Counted from the stretch's first letter, positions 45,861 through 55,613 are shown. The stretch is DNA of 64,000 bases from an uncultured Shewanella sp. (GCF_947491715.1 NZ_CANLKR010000022.1:1-64000); one strand, 5' to 3'. The notes: generated from the sequence alone by a model not told the origin. Program-made: numbers and translations.

Positions 45861-45890
45861 AAAAGAGCATCAAATTGATGCTCTTTTTTA
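45861..45890 (+). terminator. Terminator or attenuator between the ZnuA-like and ZnuB-like genes
   Basis: Perfect stem AAAGAGCATCAA / TTGATGCTCTTT followed by a run of T. It lies between two genes that should work together, so it may lower permease expression relative to the binding protein. Confidence 0.8.
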
Positions 45891-45907
45891 TCACATAAAG
45901 GGGATTT

Positions 45908-46717
45908 ATGTTGAGTATGGGTATTGATATAGAGCTAGTATCGATTTTAATTCCGGCTCTACTGGCAGGACTATTAGTCTTGTCGACACATGTGGTGCTT
46001 GGTCAACAAGTGCTTAAAAGAGGAATTATTTTCATCGATTTGGCTATTGCGCAAGTGGCTGCATTGGGTACTGTTATTGGGCATTTACATCATGATCTAG
46101 CCGAATTGCCTTTCTCTAATGTTTGGATGCCTGCGATTTTTGCCATTGCAGGGGCGGGTATTATTGCTTGGCTATCGAAGCGAATGCAGGATGAACTTGA
46201 GGCCTTTATCGGTTGTTTTTATGTGTTAGCCGCAGTGGCCGCCATGTTGATCCTCGCTAATGATCCCCATGGTGCAGAATTGCTTAAACAATTACTTTCG
46301 GGGCAAATTCTTTGGGTCAATTTATCTCAGTTGTTGCTACCAGCAATAGTGTATACCTTGGTTTTATTGCTCATTGTATTGAAGCCGAGCCTATTGGAAG
46401 GGCGAGCTTTTTATTTGATTTTTGCCATAGTGATCACCTTATCGGTGGAGCTGGTGGGCGTGTATCTCGTTTTCAGTAGTTTAATTTTACCTGCACTGGC
46501 GATTAATCGTTACTATGGCCGCTTTGGTTTAGCGTTAGCTTATTTAGTGGGAATTTTTGGCTATTGTGGCGGTCTATTGTTATCAGCAGGCTTAGATTTA
46601 CCGAGTGGCGCAGTGATTGTGGCTTGCTTAGCTTTGAGTGCCCTTGTCATGAGAATGACATTAAAACTGTGGTATAAAAAAGGTCATTTGATGAGTCATG
46701 AGTCAATATCAAATTAA
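45908..46717 (+). CDS. ZnuB-like metal ABC transporter permease
   Basis: Inner-membrane permease of the ABC-3 (ZnuB/TroC) family. It has 269 residues with about seven to eight hydrophobic helices; the conserved coupling region includes IFIDLAIAQVAALG near residues 41-54. It would move metal delivered by the ZnuA-like protein. No ATPase gene of the ZnuC type is in the cluster, so the subunit must come from elsewhere or be shared. Confidence 0.88.
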   Translation: MLSMGIDIELVSILIPALLAGLLVLSTHVVLGQQVLKRGIIFIDLAIAQVAALGTVIGHLHHDLAELPFSNVWMPAIFAIAGAGIIAWLSKRMQDELEAFIGCFYVLAAVAAMLILANDPHGAELLKQLLSGQILWVNLSQLLLPAIVYTLVLLLIVLKPSLLEGRAFYLIFAIVITLSVELVGVYLVFSSLILPALAINRYYGRFGLALAYLVGIFGYCGGLLLSAGLDLPSGAVIVACLALSALVMRMTLKLWYKKGHLMSHESISN

Positions 46718-46827
46718 CTAAAAAAACTTATAATTTATATTTATTCAGCATACAAGTGTAAACAATATATTGAGTCGCGTATCTTGGCTCGTTATACTGT
46801 GGCAGACTTGAGTTGCGGGAGAGTGCG

Positions 46828-47568
46828 GTGCTTTTAATTTTTAGATGTATTATTTTAGCCATTATGTTGTGTTTGGCTTTTGTTATTGGCAGTTTAGTTT
46901 GTTTAGTGAGACCCCGTCATCGTAATAATGTACATATGTTAGCCAAAATGTTTTCCTTTGCAGCGCCTGTATTAGGGATAAAAGTGATTGTGCGTAATCA
47001 AACAAAAAACAATAGCAATCCTTGTATCTTTTTGGCAAATCATCAAAACAATTTTGATATTTTCACTCATACAGCAGCTGTGCCAAAAGGCACGGTGAGT
47101 TTAGGGAAAAAAAGCATAGCTTGGATGCCATTGATTGGACAAATCTATTGGTTAACAGGTAACATTTTACTGGATCGAAGAAATCGCAGTAAAGCTTTTG
47201 ATACTATGGCAAAAACGGCTCAGAATATTAAAAATAAATGCCTGTCTCTTTGGGTGTTTCCGGAAGGCACTCGCTCACAAGGCCGAGGTTTATTACCGTT
47301 TAAAATGGGGGCATTTTACACGGCGATTGCTGCTCAGGTACCTATGGTGCCTGTATTGGCATCGAACCAGTGTCATATCAAATTAAATCGTTGGAATAAC
47401 GGTGTGGTGCTCATTGAAGTGATGGATCCGATCACAACCAATGGCGTTGATAAGTCACAGGTTAAAGATTTTTCTGCCAAGATCCATGCTCAAATGACAC
47501 AAAAATTAGTTCAACTGAATCAAGAAGCCCAAGTCTTGATGGGTAAAACAGTCTCAAATAATATTTAA
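46828..47568 (+). CDS. 1-acyl-sn-glycerol-3-phosphate acyltransferase
   Basis: PlsC-type membrane enzyme that makes phosphatidic acid from lysophosphatidic acid. The GTG at 46828 is chosen because GGGAG lies six bases upstream; a TTG at 46813 would add five residues. It has about 246 residues: N-terminal membrane segment, HX4D motif [29 protein letters not shown], and VPVLASN. Likely the main or an additional PlsC; paralogues outside the window cannot be excluded. Confidence 0.9.
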   Translation: MLLIFRCIILAIMLCLAFVIGSLVCLVRPRHRNNVHMLAKMFSFAAPVLGIKVIVRNQTKNNSNPCIFLANHQNNFDIFTHTAAVPKGTVSLGKKSIAWMPLIGQIYWLTGNILLDRRNRSKAFDTMAKTAQNIKNKCLSLWVFPEGTRSQGRGLLPFKMGAFYTAIAAQVPMVPVLASNQCHIKLNRWNNGVVLIEVMDPITTNGVDKSQVKDFSAKIHAQMTQKLVQLNQEAQVLMGKTVSNNI

Positions 47569-47584
47569 TGATTTGGAGTCCTTC

Positions 47585-47992
47585 ATGTCGATTGCACAGC
47601 AATTAGAGTTACAGAAACAAGAAAATAGAGAGATCGTTGATGCTATGCTGGCAGATGGCTCTGATCCAGATGCCGAGTACAGTATCGAACATCATTTTTC
47701 TTCGACGAATTTTGATAAATTAGAAAAAGCCGCTGTTGAAGCCTTTAAACTGGGTTTTGAAGTCAATGATGCAGAGGAAATGGAGCTGGAAGATGGTTCT
47801 GTTATTTATTGCTTCGATGCCATGAGTACCCATTTGTTAGAAGTGGCGTTGCTCGATGATGCTTGTGAAAAACTGCTTCATGTTGCGGCGAAACAAAAAG
47901 TAGACTACGACGGTTGGGGCACTTACTTTATCGGTGATGAAGAGCTTGAAGAGGAAGCGTCTACTGAGCATGACGGCCACTCCCTGCATTAA
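47585..47992 (+). CDS. rraB: Ribonuclease E inhibitor RraB
   Basis: Small acidic protein that binds the RNase E C-terminal region and changes degradosome composition. The ATG at 47585 (GGAG seven bases upstream) gives 135 residues, near the E. coli length. The order of segments ([28 protein letters not shown], then DGWGTYF) is typical. Highly acidic C-terminus (DEELEEEAS). Confidence 0.93.
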   Translation: MSIAQQLELQKQENREIVDAMLADGSDPDAEYSIEHHFSSTNFDKLEKAAVEAFKLGFEVNDAEEMELEDGSVIYCFDAMSTHLLEVALLDDACEKLLHVAAKQKVDYDGWGTYFIGDEELEEEASTEHDGHSLH

Positions 47993-48011
47993 TGCCTATC
48001 CGTATTGTATT

Positions 48012-48046
48012 CGCGTTAAAAATCAATTTTTAACGCGGATCTCGCC
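48012..48046. terminator. Terminator between rraB and the cyclase gene
   Basis: A 12 bp perfect stem CGCGTTAAAAAT / ATTTTTAACGCG with a minimal loop lies 20 bases past rraB and before the converging cyclase stop. The T run lies inside the stem, and it can act on both strands. Confidence 0.65.
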
Positions 48047-48083
48047 TTTTGGCTTCATTTTTTGACTTTATAACAATCCGAAT

Positions 48084-49085
48084 TCAGTTCAGTGTGCTCT
48101 CATTTTTGAATTGAAGATTTTTGTACTGTGTACTGAAGATGACACTGCAATTTCTTCCTTGCCTTTTGGCTTCATAAAGTGCCATGTCAGCATTTTCAAG
48201 CCACTGTTCATTGGTTTGAATATGATTATCAATTTCACATAGTCCGAGACTGGCGGTAATTTTGATCATAGTATCACTGAAAACAAAGGGGGTTGCTTCG
48301 ATTGTTTGCCTTAGGCGTTCAGCCAGATTGAGTGCTTGTTGAATAGTGGTTTCAGGTAGAACGATTGCAAATTCTTCTCCGCCATAACGGCCCGCAAAAT
48401 CTGTTTGTCGCAAAGATTGGCGAATAATGTGTGAAATGGTTTGAATCACTTTATCACCCGCATAATGACCATAGTTATCATTAATATTTTTAAAGTAATC
48501 GATATCGAGCATTAATAAGGAAGTGGAGTACCCATAACGAAGATGTCGGTCAAATTCCTTTTGCATACAAATTTGCCAGTGACGTCGATTATACAGTTGA
48601 GATAAATCATCAATTTGACTCAAGCGTGCTAAGTTATCGTTGGCGGTTTTTAATTGTTGGCGATTTAGGGCCACATCGGTGACATCGTAAACGAGCATGC
48701 TGATATGAGTAATATGTCCTTCTTTTGATGTGAGGGGTAATAAAGTGACATTTTGATACATGAAGTTAGCGCGACAGGTAATGGGCCGATAATTTTTAAA
48801 TTGAAAAACGAAAGGGCGTTGTTCCCAGCAGATAAAGGAGCGGTTCTTTAAGAGAAAAACCGATTGCATTTTTTGTTGCAGCCAATCTTTAGGTAAGTCT
48901 TTAAATTGCTCAAAAATATTTTTATTGTATAGCGTATCGAAAAGGATCCCACTGTGGCTTTCCATAAAGCCATTCCACAGTTGAATGTTAAAATCTTTAT
49001 CGAGTACCACCAGTCCCACTTCTATGGTTTGTACCATATCGGTCAACCAATGCCACTGCTCATTGATGCTTGATGTCGGATTCAT
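48084..49085 (-). CDS. PAS-GGDEF diguanylate cyclase
   Basis: A 333-residue cytosolic protein. A PAS domain (about 5-150; WNGFMESHSGILFDTLYNKN) is joined through a short linker to a GGDEF domain. The signature RYGGEEFAIVLPE is near residue 233, and the upstream half-site LMLDIDYFKNINDNYGHYAGD is intact, so it should make cyclic di-GMP. It overlaps the preceding receiver-CheC gene by four bases (ATGA), which suggests one signalling unit, with the response regulator influencing the cyclase. Confidence 0.92.
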   Translation of the reverse strand: MNPTSSINEQWHWLTDMVQTIEVGLVVLDKDFNIQLWNGFMESHSGILFDTLYNKNIFEQFKDLPKDWLQQKMQSVFLLKNRSFICWEQRPFVFQFKNYRPITCRANFMYQNVTLLPLTSKEGHITHISMLVYDVTDVALNRQQLKTANDNLARLSQIDDLSQLYNRRHWQICMQKEFDRHLRYGYSTSLLMLDIDYFKNINDNYGHYAGDKVIQTISHIIRQSLRQTDFAGRYGGEEFAIVLPETTIQQALNLAERLRQTIEATPFVFSDTMIKITASLGLCEIDNHIQTNEQWLENADMALYEAKRQGRNCSVIFSTQYKNLQFKNESTLN

Positions 49086-50092
49086 GTTAATGGGGTCCTA
49101 TTGATAAAGTGCTGCAATTTTTTTTTCAATGTGGGTATAGAATCCTCGGTTAACACCAATAATAAATCACATTGGATGTTATGACCTTCAATACGGTAGT
49201 TGATTTCCATGGTCAAGTGTTTAGTCCATTTACCCGAGTTTTCGTGGATCAAATCGTTGGCGCTACAATGTTTGCCTAATATAACAGGATGACTTTGATG
49301 GAATGTTTCGTCGAGCTGCTCAGATAAGCCGTTGAGGAAGGCACCAATGAGCACGTTGCCAATATCCATCATGATTTCAATTTCGCCTTGCTGATCTTGA
49401 GGAAAGGGTAAGTTCATTAAAATGGCCATATCGTTAAACGAAGAGTCATGAAATAGCAGTAAGGCTTCCCCAGCAATATTGGCGCCGATAAAACCTTGGC
49501 ATAAAGCAGAAATACTTTCTTGATTATCAGTGGATTTAAGCGCCATGATGAGCTCATTGACTTCCAATGTGTTGACGTTAGGGATAGGCAAAATGACGGC
49601 TGTATCTAACAAGTTCGATAATAAAGCCGCCGCTTTTCCCATTGCGACGTTGGCCAGCTCTTTCGTTGCATCGAGTAGAAAGACATGGGGAGGCGGCGGT
49701 ATCGTGGCAATAGGTGAGAGGTGGTTGCGAAAAAGATTGTGCTCATCTAATAAATACTTGAGCGATTCAGGATTAACGGGTTTTTGAATAAAATCAAGTG
49801 CACCTAGTGATTTAGCTCTCATTAAGGTGCTAATTTGAATGTCTGCGGAAACGATGATGATTTGACAGTTTATCTTTTCGGATTGAACCATGTTCAGAAC
49901 GTCAAAGCCGCTCATGATAGGCATGTTTAAATCTAAAAAAACCAATTCGCCTTTTCCTTGACGTATGGCTTCAACGGCTTCCAAGCCGTTGACTGCATAG
50001 GTCACGTCAATATCCCATTGCGGGGGAAAGCTGCGTACTATTTGTTTTCGGGCTAATGCAAAGTCATCACAGATAAGCACTGGGAATGGCAT
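49082..50092 (-). CDS. Response regulator with CheC-like phosphatase domain
   Basis: A 336-residue protein. The N-terminal receiver has the phosphoacceptor Asp54 in LVFLDLNMPIMSGF and the KP of FIQKPVN. The C-terminal part (about 130-336) resembles CheC/CheX, with two (E/D)xxN-type motifs in KELANVAMGKA and MDIGNVLIG. CheC-type enzymes dephosphorylate CheY-like receivers, so this protein may be a self-acting or cross-acting phosphatase. It lies first in a two-gene unit with a diguanylate cyclase and has no cognate kinase nearby. Confidence 0.85.
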   Translation of the reverse strand: MPFPVLICDDFALARKQIVRSFPPQWDIDVTYAVNGLEAVEAIRQGKGELVFLDLNMPIMSGFDVLNMVQSEKINCQIIIVSADIQISTLMRAKSLGALDFIQKPVNPESLKYLLDEHNLFRNHLSPIATIPPPPHVFLLDATKELANVAMGKAAALLSNLLDTAVILPIPNVNTLEVNELIMALKSTDNQESISALCQGFIGANIAGEALLLFHDSSFNDMAILMNLPFPQDQQGEIEIMMDIGNVLIGAFLNGLSEQLDETFHQSHPVILGKHCSANDLIHENSGKWTKHLTMEINYRIEGHNIQCDLLLVLTEDSIPTLKKKLQHFINRTPLT

Positions 50093-50271
50093 TAATCAAG
50101 ATCCTTAGATTGACATGAAAAAGACAACTTTTTCAAACTACAGTGTGCTTTGTAATAAAAAGAGCACTTTGTGGTAACGATATTATGGCTAATGATGCTA
50201 GCATATTTGGGGTAATGTTGGTCAAAGGATATTTTTTTGTTTTTATAGCGTTAATTTATGAGTGGGTGAAA

Positions 50272-51078
50272 ATGCAAGGGAATTATATAGAACTTAAAAA
50301 GCAACAGGGCATCGCTTATGTGTGTTTGAATCGCCCTGATAAATGTAATGCGCTTAACTTTGATGCATTTCTGGAAATTGATAGCACCATTAAACAGTTA
50401 AAGAAAGATCGCGAGCTTCAGGCCGTAATTTTATTTGGTGCAGGGAACAATTTTTGCTCAGGCCTTGATGTGAAAAGTGTGATGCAATCTCCCATGCAAG
50501 CATTGCGATTATTGTTCAAAGGGTTGCCAGGGAATGCCAATCTCGCCCAGCGAGTCTCCTTAGGATGGCGGCAGTTACCTGTTCCTGTGATTGCAGCAAT
50601 AGAAGGTTGTTGTTTTGGTGGCGGCATGCAAATTGCCTTGGGAGCGGATTTTCGATTGGTGTCAAACACGGCACAATTTTCAATTATGGAGGCCAAATGG
50701 GGGTTATTACCTGATATGGCGGGATTGGTGACATTAAGAGAAGTCATGCCAAAAGATCAAGCATTACTGTTAACCATGACGGCAGAAGTGCTCAGCGCAG
50801 AAAAGGCCCTAAAAAAAGGATTAGTCACTCAAATCGTGACCAACCCATTGCAAAGTGCTGAGGATTTAGCGCAGCAGTTGATGCTGACCTCTCCTGATGC
50901 TAATGCTGCAATCAAATTGAGTATTAACCGAAGCTGGACTGCCAGTGTCAGACGTTTGCTGAGGCGAGAAACGTTTAGCCAAATAAAGTTATTAATGGGA
51001 AAGAATCGAGTGATAGCGGCATTGAGACAAGGTAAAAAACCTGATATGCCCTATGAAAATCGCCAATCTAGATGGTGA
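50272..51078 (+). CDS. Enoyl-CoA hydratase/isomerase-family (crotonase) protein
   Basis: A 268-residue crotonase-fold enzyme; the ATG at 50272 is preferred because residues upstream to 50143 have no crotonase character. Oxyanion-hole segments are ILFGAGNNFCSGLD and IEGCCFGGGMQIALGADFRL, followed by FSIMEAKWGLLPDMAG with a catalytic-position Glu. Crotonases of this type hydrate enoyl-CoA or isomerise double bonds. The gene stands alone, divergent from the receiver-CheC gene, and the substrate is unknown. Confidence 0.88.
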   Translation: MQGNYIELKKQQGIAYVCLNRPDKCNALNFDAFLEIDSTIKQLKKDRELQAVILFGAGNNFCSGLDVKSVMQSPMQALRLLFKGLPGNANLAQRVSLGWRQLPVPVIAAIEGCCFGGGMQIALGADFRLVSNTAQFSIMEAKWGLLPDMAGLVTLREVMPKDQALLLTMTAEVLSAEKALKKGLVTQIVTNPLQSAEDLAQQLMLTSPDANAAIKLSINRSWTASVRRLLRRETFSQIKLLMGKNRVIAALRQGKKPDMPYENRQSRW

Positions 51079-51100
51079 TCATCTTTATTTGCGTGAAGGT

Positions 51101-51123
51101 CTGAATGCCATCATGGCATTCAG
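51101..51123. terminator. Convergent hairpin after the crotonase gene
   Basis: Perfect stem CTGAATGCC / GGCATTCAG with a 5-base loop lies between the converging crotonase and glycosyltransferase genes. Only a short T run follows. Confidence 0.55.
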
Positions 51124-51135
51124 TTCTATGATGGA

Positions 51136-51879
51136 TTAAATACCTAATATTTGACACATATTTGCTTTTATTTTTTTTATATACACAGAGATATCTTTCG
51201 TTAATGCACTTTGATTTAATCCGTAGCGGATCCCCCTATGATTGCCAATATGTCGGACAAAACCTTTAGGGAAAATAGCAGCTTTAAAATCGTGGTCGAA
51301 ATATAATTGACTCATTTCGCACTCACCAGCAAGGTCACCGATAGGTGCAAGGAGTTGGTAATCCTTTAATCTTCTTAAGCCGGGATTAAAGGTAAAGCCA
51401 TGCCATGAGTGTGAGTTATGATAATTCCGCTGCATTATTTGGTATGGTGTTACATGGTTATCACAATAAAAAATTTCAGGTTCAATAGGATGTTCATTGG
51501 TATCATTTTGCTCTCTGAGCCACACTGTGACGAACTTTTCATCGCTGTTTAGTACTGCAAATGAGGCTTCGATGAATCCTGTTTGATAAAATTCCCAATC
51601 ATCTTCGCAATGAAAAATATATTCAGAGGTGACTCTGTTATAGGCTCTATCAATACTCTTCATCTGGCCAAGTTGCTGTTGATTATAGAGAACCGTAAAT
51701 TCGACCAAGGGAAATGTTGATAATACAGCCTCTAATTTATCGCGATTGTGGCTATCTTCAATAATAATATATTCGGCAATAGGGTAGGTATTAAATTTAA
51801 AAAAACTGGTTAATGTTTTTTCGAGTAAATCAAATCGATTACAGCTGGTTAAAACAAAAGATACAGTTGAACTTTTCAC
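51136..51879 (-). CDS. Glycosyltransferase family 2-like protein
   Basis: A 247-residue predicted cytosolic glycosyltransferase of the GT-A fold. The start FVLTSCNRFDLLEKTL is typical, and the metal site looks like CEDDWEF (residues near 95), the DxD-type motif. The acceptor-side segment HSWHGFTFNPGL follows. No polysaccharide gene cluster is nearby, so the sugar and the acceptor are unknown. It stands apart from its neighbours. Confidence 0.78.
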   Translation of the reverse strand: MKSSTVSFVLTSCNRFDLLEKTLTSFFKFNTYPIAEYIIIEDSHNRDKLEAVLSTFPLVEFTVLYNQQQLGQMKSIDRAYNRVTSEYIFHCEDDWEFYQTGFIEASFAVLNSDEKFVTVWLREQNDTNEHPIEPEIFYCDNHVTPYQIMQRNYHNSHSWHGFTFNPGLRRLKDYQLLAPIGDLAGECEMSQLYFDHDFKAAIFPKGFVRHIGNHRGIRYGLNQSALTKDISVYIKKIKANMCQILGI

Positions 51880-51953
51880 GGGCAGTGCTCAATAAAATTA
51901 GTACCATCAGTATTTTAATTCGTTCCAAAAAATATAACAAGTTAGCTACATAT

Positions 51954-51974
51954 AAGGGAGCCATAGGCTCCCTT
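51954..51974 (-). terminator. Hairpin after the subtilase gene
   Basis: Perfect 9 bp stem AAGGGAGCC / GGCTCCCTT with a 3-base loop, 36 bases past the subtilase stop on the minus strand, then TATATG. Probable terminator with a weak T tract. Confidence 0.6.
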
Positions 51975-52009
51975 GGTGAGCTTATCATTTGTGATGATAC
52001 TATGCGTAT

Positions 52010-55000
52010 TTAGTGGCGTCGTCTCAATAGGGTTAATGGGAGTAAGAAAAAGCCTAACCAGCCCAGAGAACCTGCTGATGATGATTTGTCATTAAGGGCG
52101 GCTTTTTCTTCAACGGCTTCATCCTCTTCAACAGCTTCATTTTCGTCTTTCTCTTCTTCATCCTTCTCTTCTCCATCATTGTCATCTTCTGTTTGGACAA
52201 TGACAGTCACAGTGGCTGAACCTGAGCGATTTGCTAAGGTATCAAGTGCGATAACCTCGGCTATCATATTGGGCGTATCTTCAGTGATGATGGCATCATC
52301 ACTTAAACGAACGGTACCCTCTTTGTCAATGATGAGGAAATCACTGTTGCTGCTGAGCACTATGACTTCAGAGAAAGGACTACTAAGCTCATCGAGATCG
52401 GTAATGTCTAATTGGCCTAATAGGCTTCCCGCTGCCGTATCGATTGAAATGATAAATTCAGCACTATTAATTGTGGGCGCTAATTTGGGATCTGAACGGG
52501 TATCGATGGCTAATGCAACGGCGCCAGCTTCTGACTGCAACACATACCCTAACGCATTTTGAGCGCCTTGAGTATTAAGGTAAGCACTCTGGCCAGGAGC
52601 GAGCTTAGTGATGATATTGTCTTCACTGTCTAATAGTTGTGCACTTAATCCAGAATAATTCAGTGTTAAGGTCGCCGTCACTTCGTCGGCTTTTCCTGTG
52701 GCGGCATAAATGCCAGCAGCTTCTTCGATGCGGTAACGCACATTAACAGATTGTCCCAGTGCATCCTCAGTTAATGATAAATCTTCTAAGCAAATACCGA
52801 GAGTCAGAAAGTCATTTCCTGTCATATGATAGGCTGGTGCAAGCACTAAATCACTATTTGAGCCGTAGGGACCCACAACGGCGTAGAGTGCGTGCCGTGC
52901 TCGACTGTCTAAATCTTTAATGTTAATTGTACTGACACTGTAATCCCATACTCCATCTTGGTTGGTATCAAAGTCAACCAGATAACTATTCCCTAAGGGG
53001 TGAATAATGGGATCGCGCGTTTGCATTGAGCTATAAATACCAATGCCACTTCGACAGAAATAATCATCAATGAGTTCACCGGTCACATTGATTATATCGT
53101 GGCGTTGACTTTCATCAATTGGACTGGTGGCCAATAATGGCACTGCATAAGGGTAGTTAATACTGGTTGCGCCAGTATTGGTCAATACGCGTTTGGTTTC
53201 TTCATCGCTTATTTCTGTTTTGATATCAATGGCGGCTTTAGCTTTAGGGAGCATATGATAAACAAGGTGTAAGGCGATTTCATCACCCTCTTTAAATTCA
53301 ATTGAACCATCATATTCTGACAGGGTTAACGCCTTAGAGGCATTTTCTTCTGTGTCACTGAGTCCAAATGAGGAGCTGAGTTTCCACTCTGGCAATTGGT
53401 TGGGGTCGACCTTGACAATAACGTCAAACTCTACGGTCTGGCCTGCCGGAATGCTGATTGACTCTGGGAGTGTGAAGCTCACCGCTTCAGTGTCGACATC
53501 ATTATTGAAACGAGGATTAACATGCAAGGTATAGTTTTTTTCTTGGGTAGAAAAATTTTTTACTCTGACCGTCTTAGTGATGTTTGTTGGGCTATCAATA
53601 GCGACTAAGCCATAAGCCAGTGCAGCTTGCTTGGTGTCTTTACTCCATGCAATAACAGAAGATTGCATGGCTTTGTCTACATTTAAGAGCCCTGCGCCAA
53701 TATAACTGATAGGGGCCAGTTCTGCTTCAGGCTCAAGCGCTTTTGCACCGAGAGTCATATTTAAGTTGGCAGTATTCATCAAGGTCGCCTTGATCTCTAA
53801 CGCATTACGATCGGGTAAGGCTTGGCGTAAAAGGCTGACTGCGCCAGCGGTTATGGGCGAAGAAAAAGAGGTACCGCTCACTGGGGTGAGTGCATTGCCT
53901 GTACCGGGTTGTGCCGTTAATACGCTCACACCCGGTGCGGTAATTTCTGGTTTTAATGTGCCTGCGACCGATGGACCCCGTGATGTGAAGCTGGCGATAG
54001 AGTCTACGGCATTATATTCTGTTGCTTCGATTGAGAAGGTTAAATTGCCTTCAATGATTTGCTCTTTTAAGAAATCACTATCCGATTTTTCGATCATGAT
54101 TGAGGGGATGGTAATACGATTATCGCTACCAGACATGCTAAAAGGTGCCATACCTCTCACATGTAAACCAATAATCACAGCAGCGGCGCCCGCTTGTTGA
54201 GCATGTAACACTTGATCGGTAAAAGAGCATTCTCCTCCGGTGTCGATAAGGACGGTTTTACCGGTAAAGTCAATTGCTTCAGAAAAAGCGTCACAAGCTG
54301 TTTGATTGGCGTCAGGATAAATAATAACGGTTTGTGTATTATCGAGTCGAAATGCTTTGTCTGGATTAAAAAGAGCCGCTTTTGCCGTGATATTTTTATC
54401 ATTCACTTGTAGATCAATGTCGCTGACGGTGGTGATGGGGTGACTCGTTGCAGCGACCGATAGTGCACTGTCTGTTGTGCTTGGTCCGCCGACAATGAAT
54501 GGAGAGGCGCCGTCATTACCCGCAGCAACAACAAAATTGACGCCAAGCTGGGTGACTTCATCAATCATTGCTTGAATCGCATCATCTTGAGTATCACCAA
54601 AGATACCGCCAATTGACATGTTCACAGTGTCGACTCTATCACTGATATTGCCATCTCCATTGGGATCGATTGCTGCTTCCAATGCTAAAATTTGTGCTAA
54701 ACCTGGGCAAATAGTCTGGCAGACAGAATAGACAAATAGTTCCGTTTCAGGCGCAATGCCTAAAACAGAATGTGTCACATGGGTACCGTGACTGGTTTCT
54801 ATTTCAATCGGGTTGGGGTCGTTATTAATAAAATCCCACCCTCCTATGATATTCCCTTGGGGCCAACTTGGCGCTTGCGCTTTGCTTGCAATGGCCGCAT
54901 CAAAGTCTGCTTGTGTGCCTGTTCCCCCTAAAGCTTGATGAGTATAGTCGACACCCGTGTCTAAAATAGCCACTCTTTGTCCGGCACCGGAAGCTAAGCC

Positions 55001-55471
55001 ACTCGTTACGATTTTAGTGGCATTGATATAGTCTGCACTGTCAGTAATATTGAGTTTGTAGTCATAAATGGGCAGAATATCTTGGACATCGGGATGGGTG
55101 TATAACGTGGAAAGTGACGGCTTGTCAGCTTCAACGATAAGGGTGTTCATTAATACTGAAGTGGAGGTCAACACTTTGGCATTCATTTGACTCAGGGATG
55201 CAAGCACTCTGGCTTGTGAAGCCGTAATCTGACTTTTAACACTCGTCGCATCATAGTCTAAGGTTTGGCTTTGTTGGGCAATGGGTTTGGTATTGAGCTT
55301 TATCATCCAAGCGACAGCGTGCTTTTGTTGAGACTGTCCCTGTAAGCTCACTTTTTGGCCTCGATATTTATCGTTATTTTGATGAGTGATATTGTATTGT
55401 GCTTCTGTGGCTGCGAAGCTCATAGGGGAAAGGAGGGCAGCCGAAATGGCAATAGCGAGTCGTGTCTTCAT
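52010..55471 (-). CDS. Secreted subtilisin-like serine peptidase with GlyGly-CTERM
   Basis: An S8-family extracellular protease of 1153 residues. Signal peptide (about 1-21), inhibitor I9-type propeptide (about 50-140), then the catalytic triad: Asp171 in AILDTGVDYTHQ, His228 in SHGTHVTHS, Ser near 535 in SGTSFSSPITAGA, with the oxyanion AAGNDGASP. A PA-domain insert (CDAFSEAIDFTGKTVLIDTG) sits between His and Ser. The tail has an acidic linker (EEKDEEEKDENEAVEED) and a GlyGly-CTERM segment (SLGWLGFFLLPLTLLRRRH), which is cut by rhombosortase. Probably nutrient-scavenging. Confidence 0.94.
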   Translation of the reverse strand: MKTRLAIAISAALLSPMSFAATEAQYNITHQNNDKYRGQKVSLQGQSQQKHAVAWMIKLNTKPIAQQSQTLDYDATSVKSQITASQARVLASLSQMNAKVLTSTSVLMNTLIVEADKPSLSTLYTHPDVQDILPIYDYKLNITDSADYINATKIVTSGLASGAGQRVAILDTGVDYTHQALGGTGTQADFDAAIASKAQAPSWPQGNIIGGWDFINNDPNPIEIETSHGTHVTHSVLGIAPETELFVYSVCQTICPGLAQILALEAAIDPNGDGNISDRVDTVNMSIGGIFGDTQDDAIQAMIDEVTQLGVNFVVAAGNDGASPFIVGGPSTTDSALSVAATSHPITTVSDIDLQVNDKNITAKAALFNPDKAFRLDNTQTVIIYPDANQTACDAFSEAIDFTGKTVLIDTGGECSFTDQVLHAQQAGAAAVIIGLHVRGMAPFSMSGSDNRITIPSIMIEKSDSDFLKEQIIEGNLTFSIEATEYNAVDSIASFTSRGPSVAGTLKPEITAPGVSVLTAQPGTGNALTPVSGTSFSSPITAGAVSLLRQALPDRNALEIKATLMNTANLNMTLGAKALEPEAELAPISYIGAGLLNVDKAMQSSVIAWSKDTKQAALAYGLVAIDSPTNITKTVRVKNFSTQEKNYTLHVNPRFNNDVDTEAVSFTLPESISIPAGQTVEFDVIVKVDPNQLPEWKLSSSFGLSDTEENASKALTLSEYDGSIEFKEGDEIALHLVYHMLPKAKAAIDIKTEISDEETKRVLTNTGATSINYPYAVPLLATSPIDESQRHDIINVTGELIDDYFCRSGIGIYSSMQTRDPIIHPLGNSYLVDFDTNQDGVWDYSVSTINIKDLDSRARHALYAVVGPYGSNSDLVLAPAYHMTGNDFLTLGICLEDLSLTEDALGQSVNVRYRIEEAAGIYAATGKADEVTATLTLNYSGLSAQLLDSEDNIITKLAPGQSAYLNTQGAQNALGYVLQSEAGAVALAIDTRSDPKLAPTINSAEFIISIDTAAGSLLGQLDITDLDELSSPFSEVIVLSSNSDFLIIDKEGTVRLSDDAIITEDTPNMIAEVIALDTLANRSGSATVTVIVQTEDDNDGEEKDEEEKDENEAVEEDEAVEEKAALNDKSSSAGSLGWLGFFLLPLTLLRRRH

Positions 55472-55613
55472 GACGAAACTTCCTTGTTAGACTTTATTGG
55501 TAATGTTGAATAGATTGAAAGCAGATACTGTAAACCAATTTGTTACATATTGTAATAAATTGTTAACTGTTGGCGGGTAAGTGATGGTTAATTATACATT
55601 GTCCGTATTGGTT

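Noticed and set aside
52086..52562. Open frame on the plus strand opposite the subtilase
   Set aside because: Low-complexity Ser/Phe-rich translation is the mirror image of the acidic linker of the subtilase; no ribosome-binding site or family.
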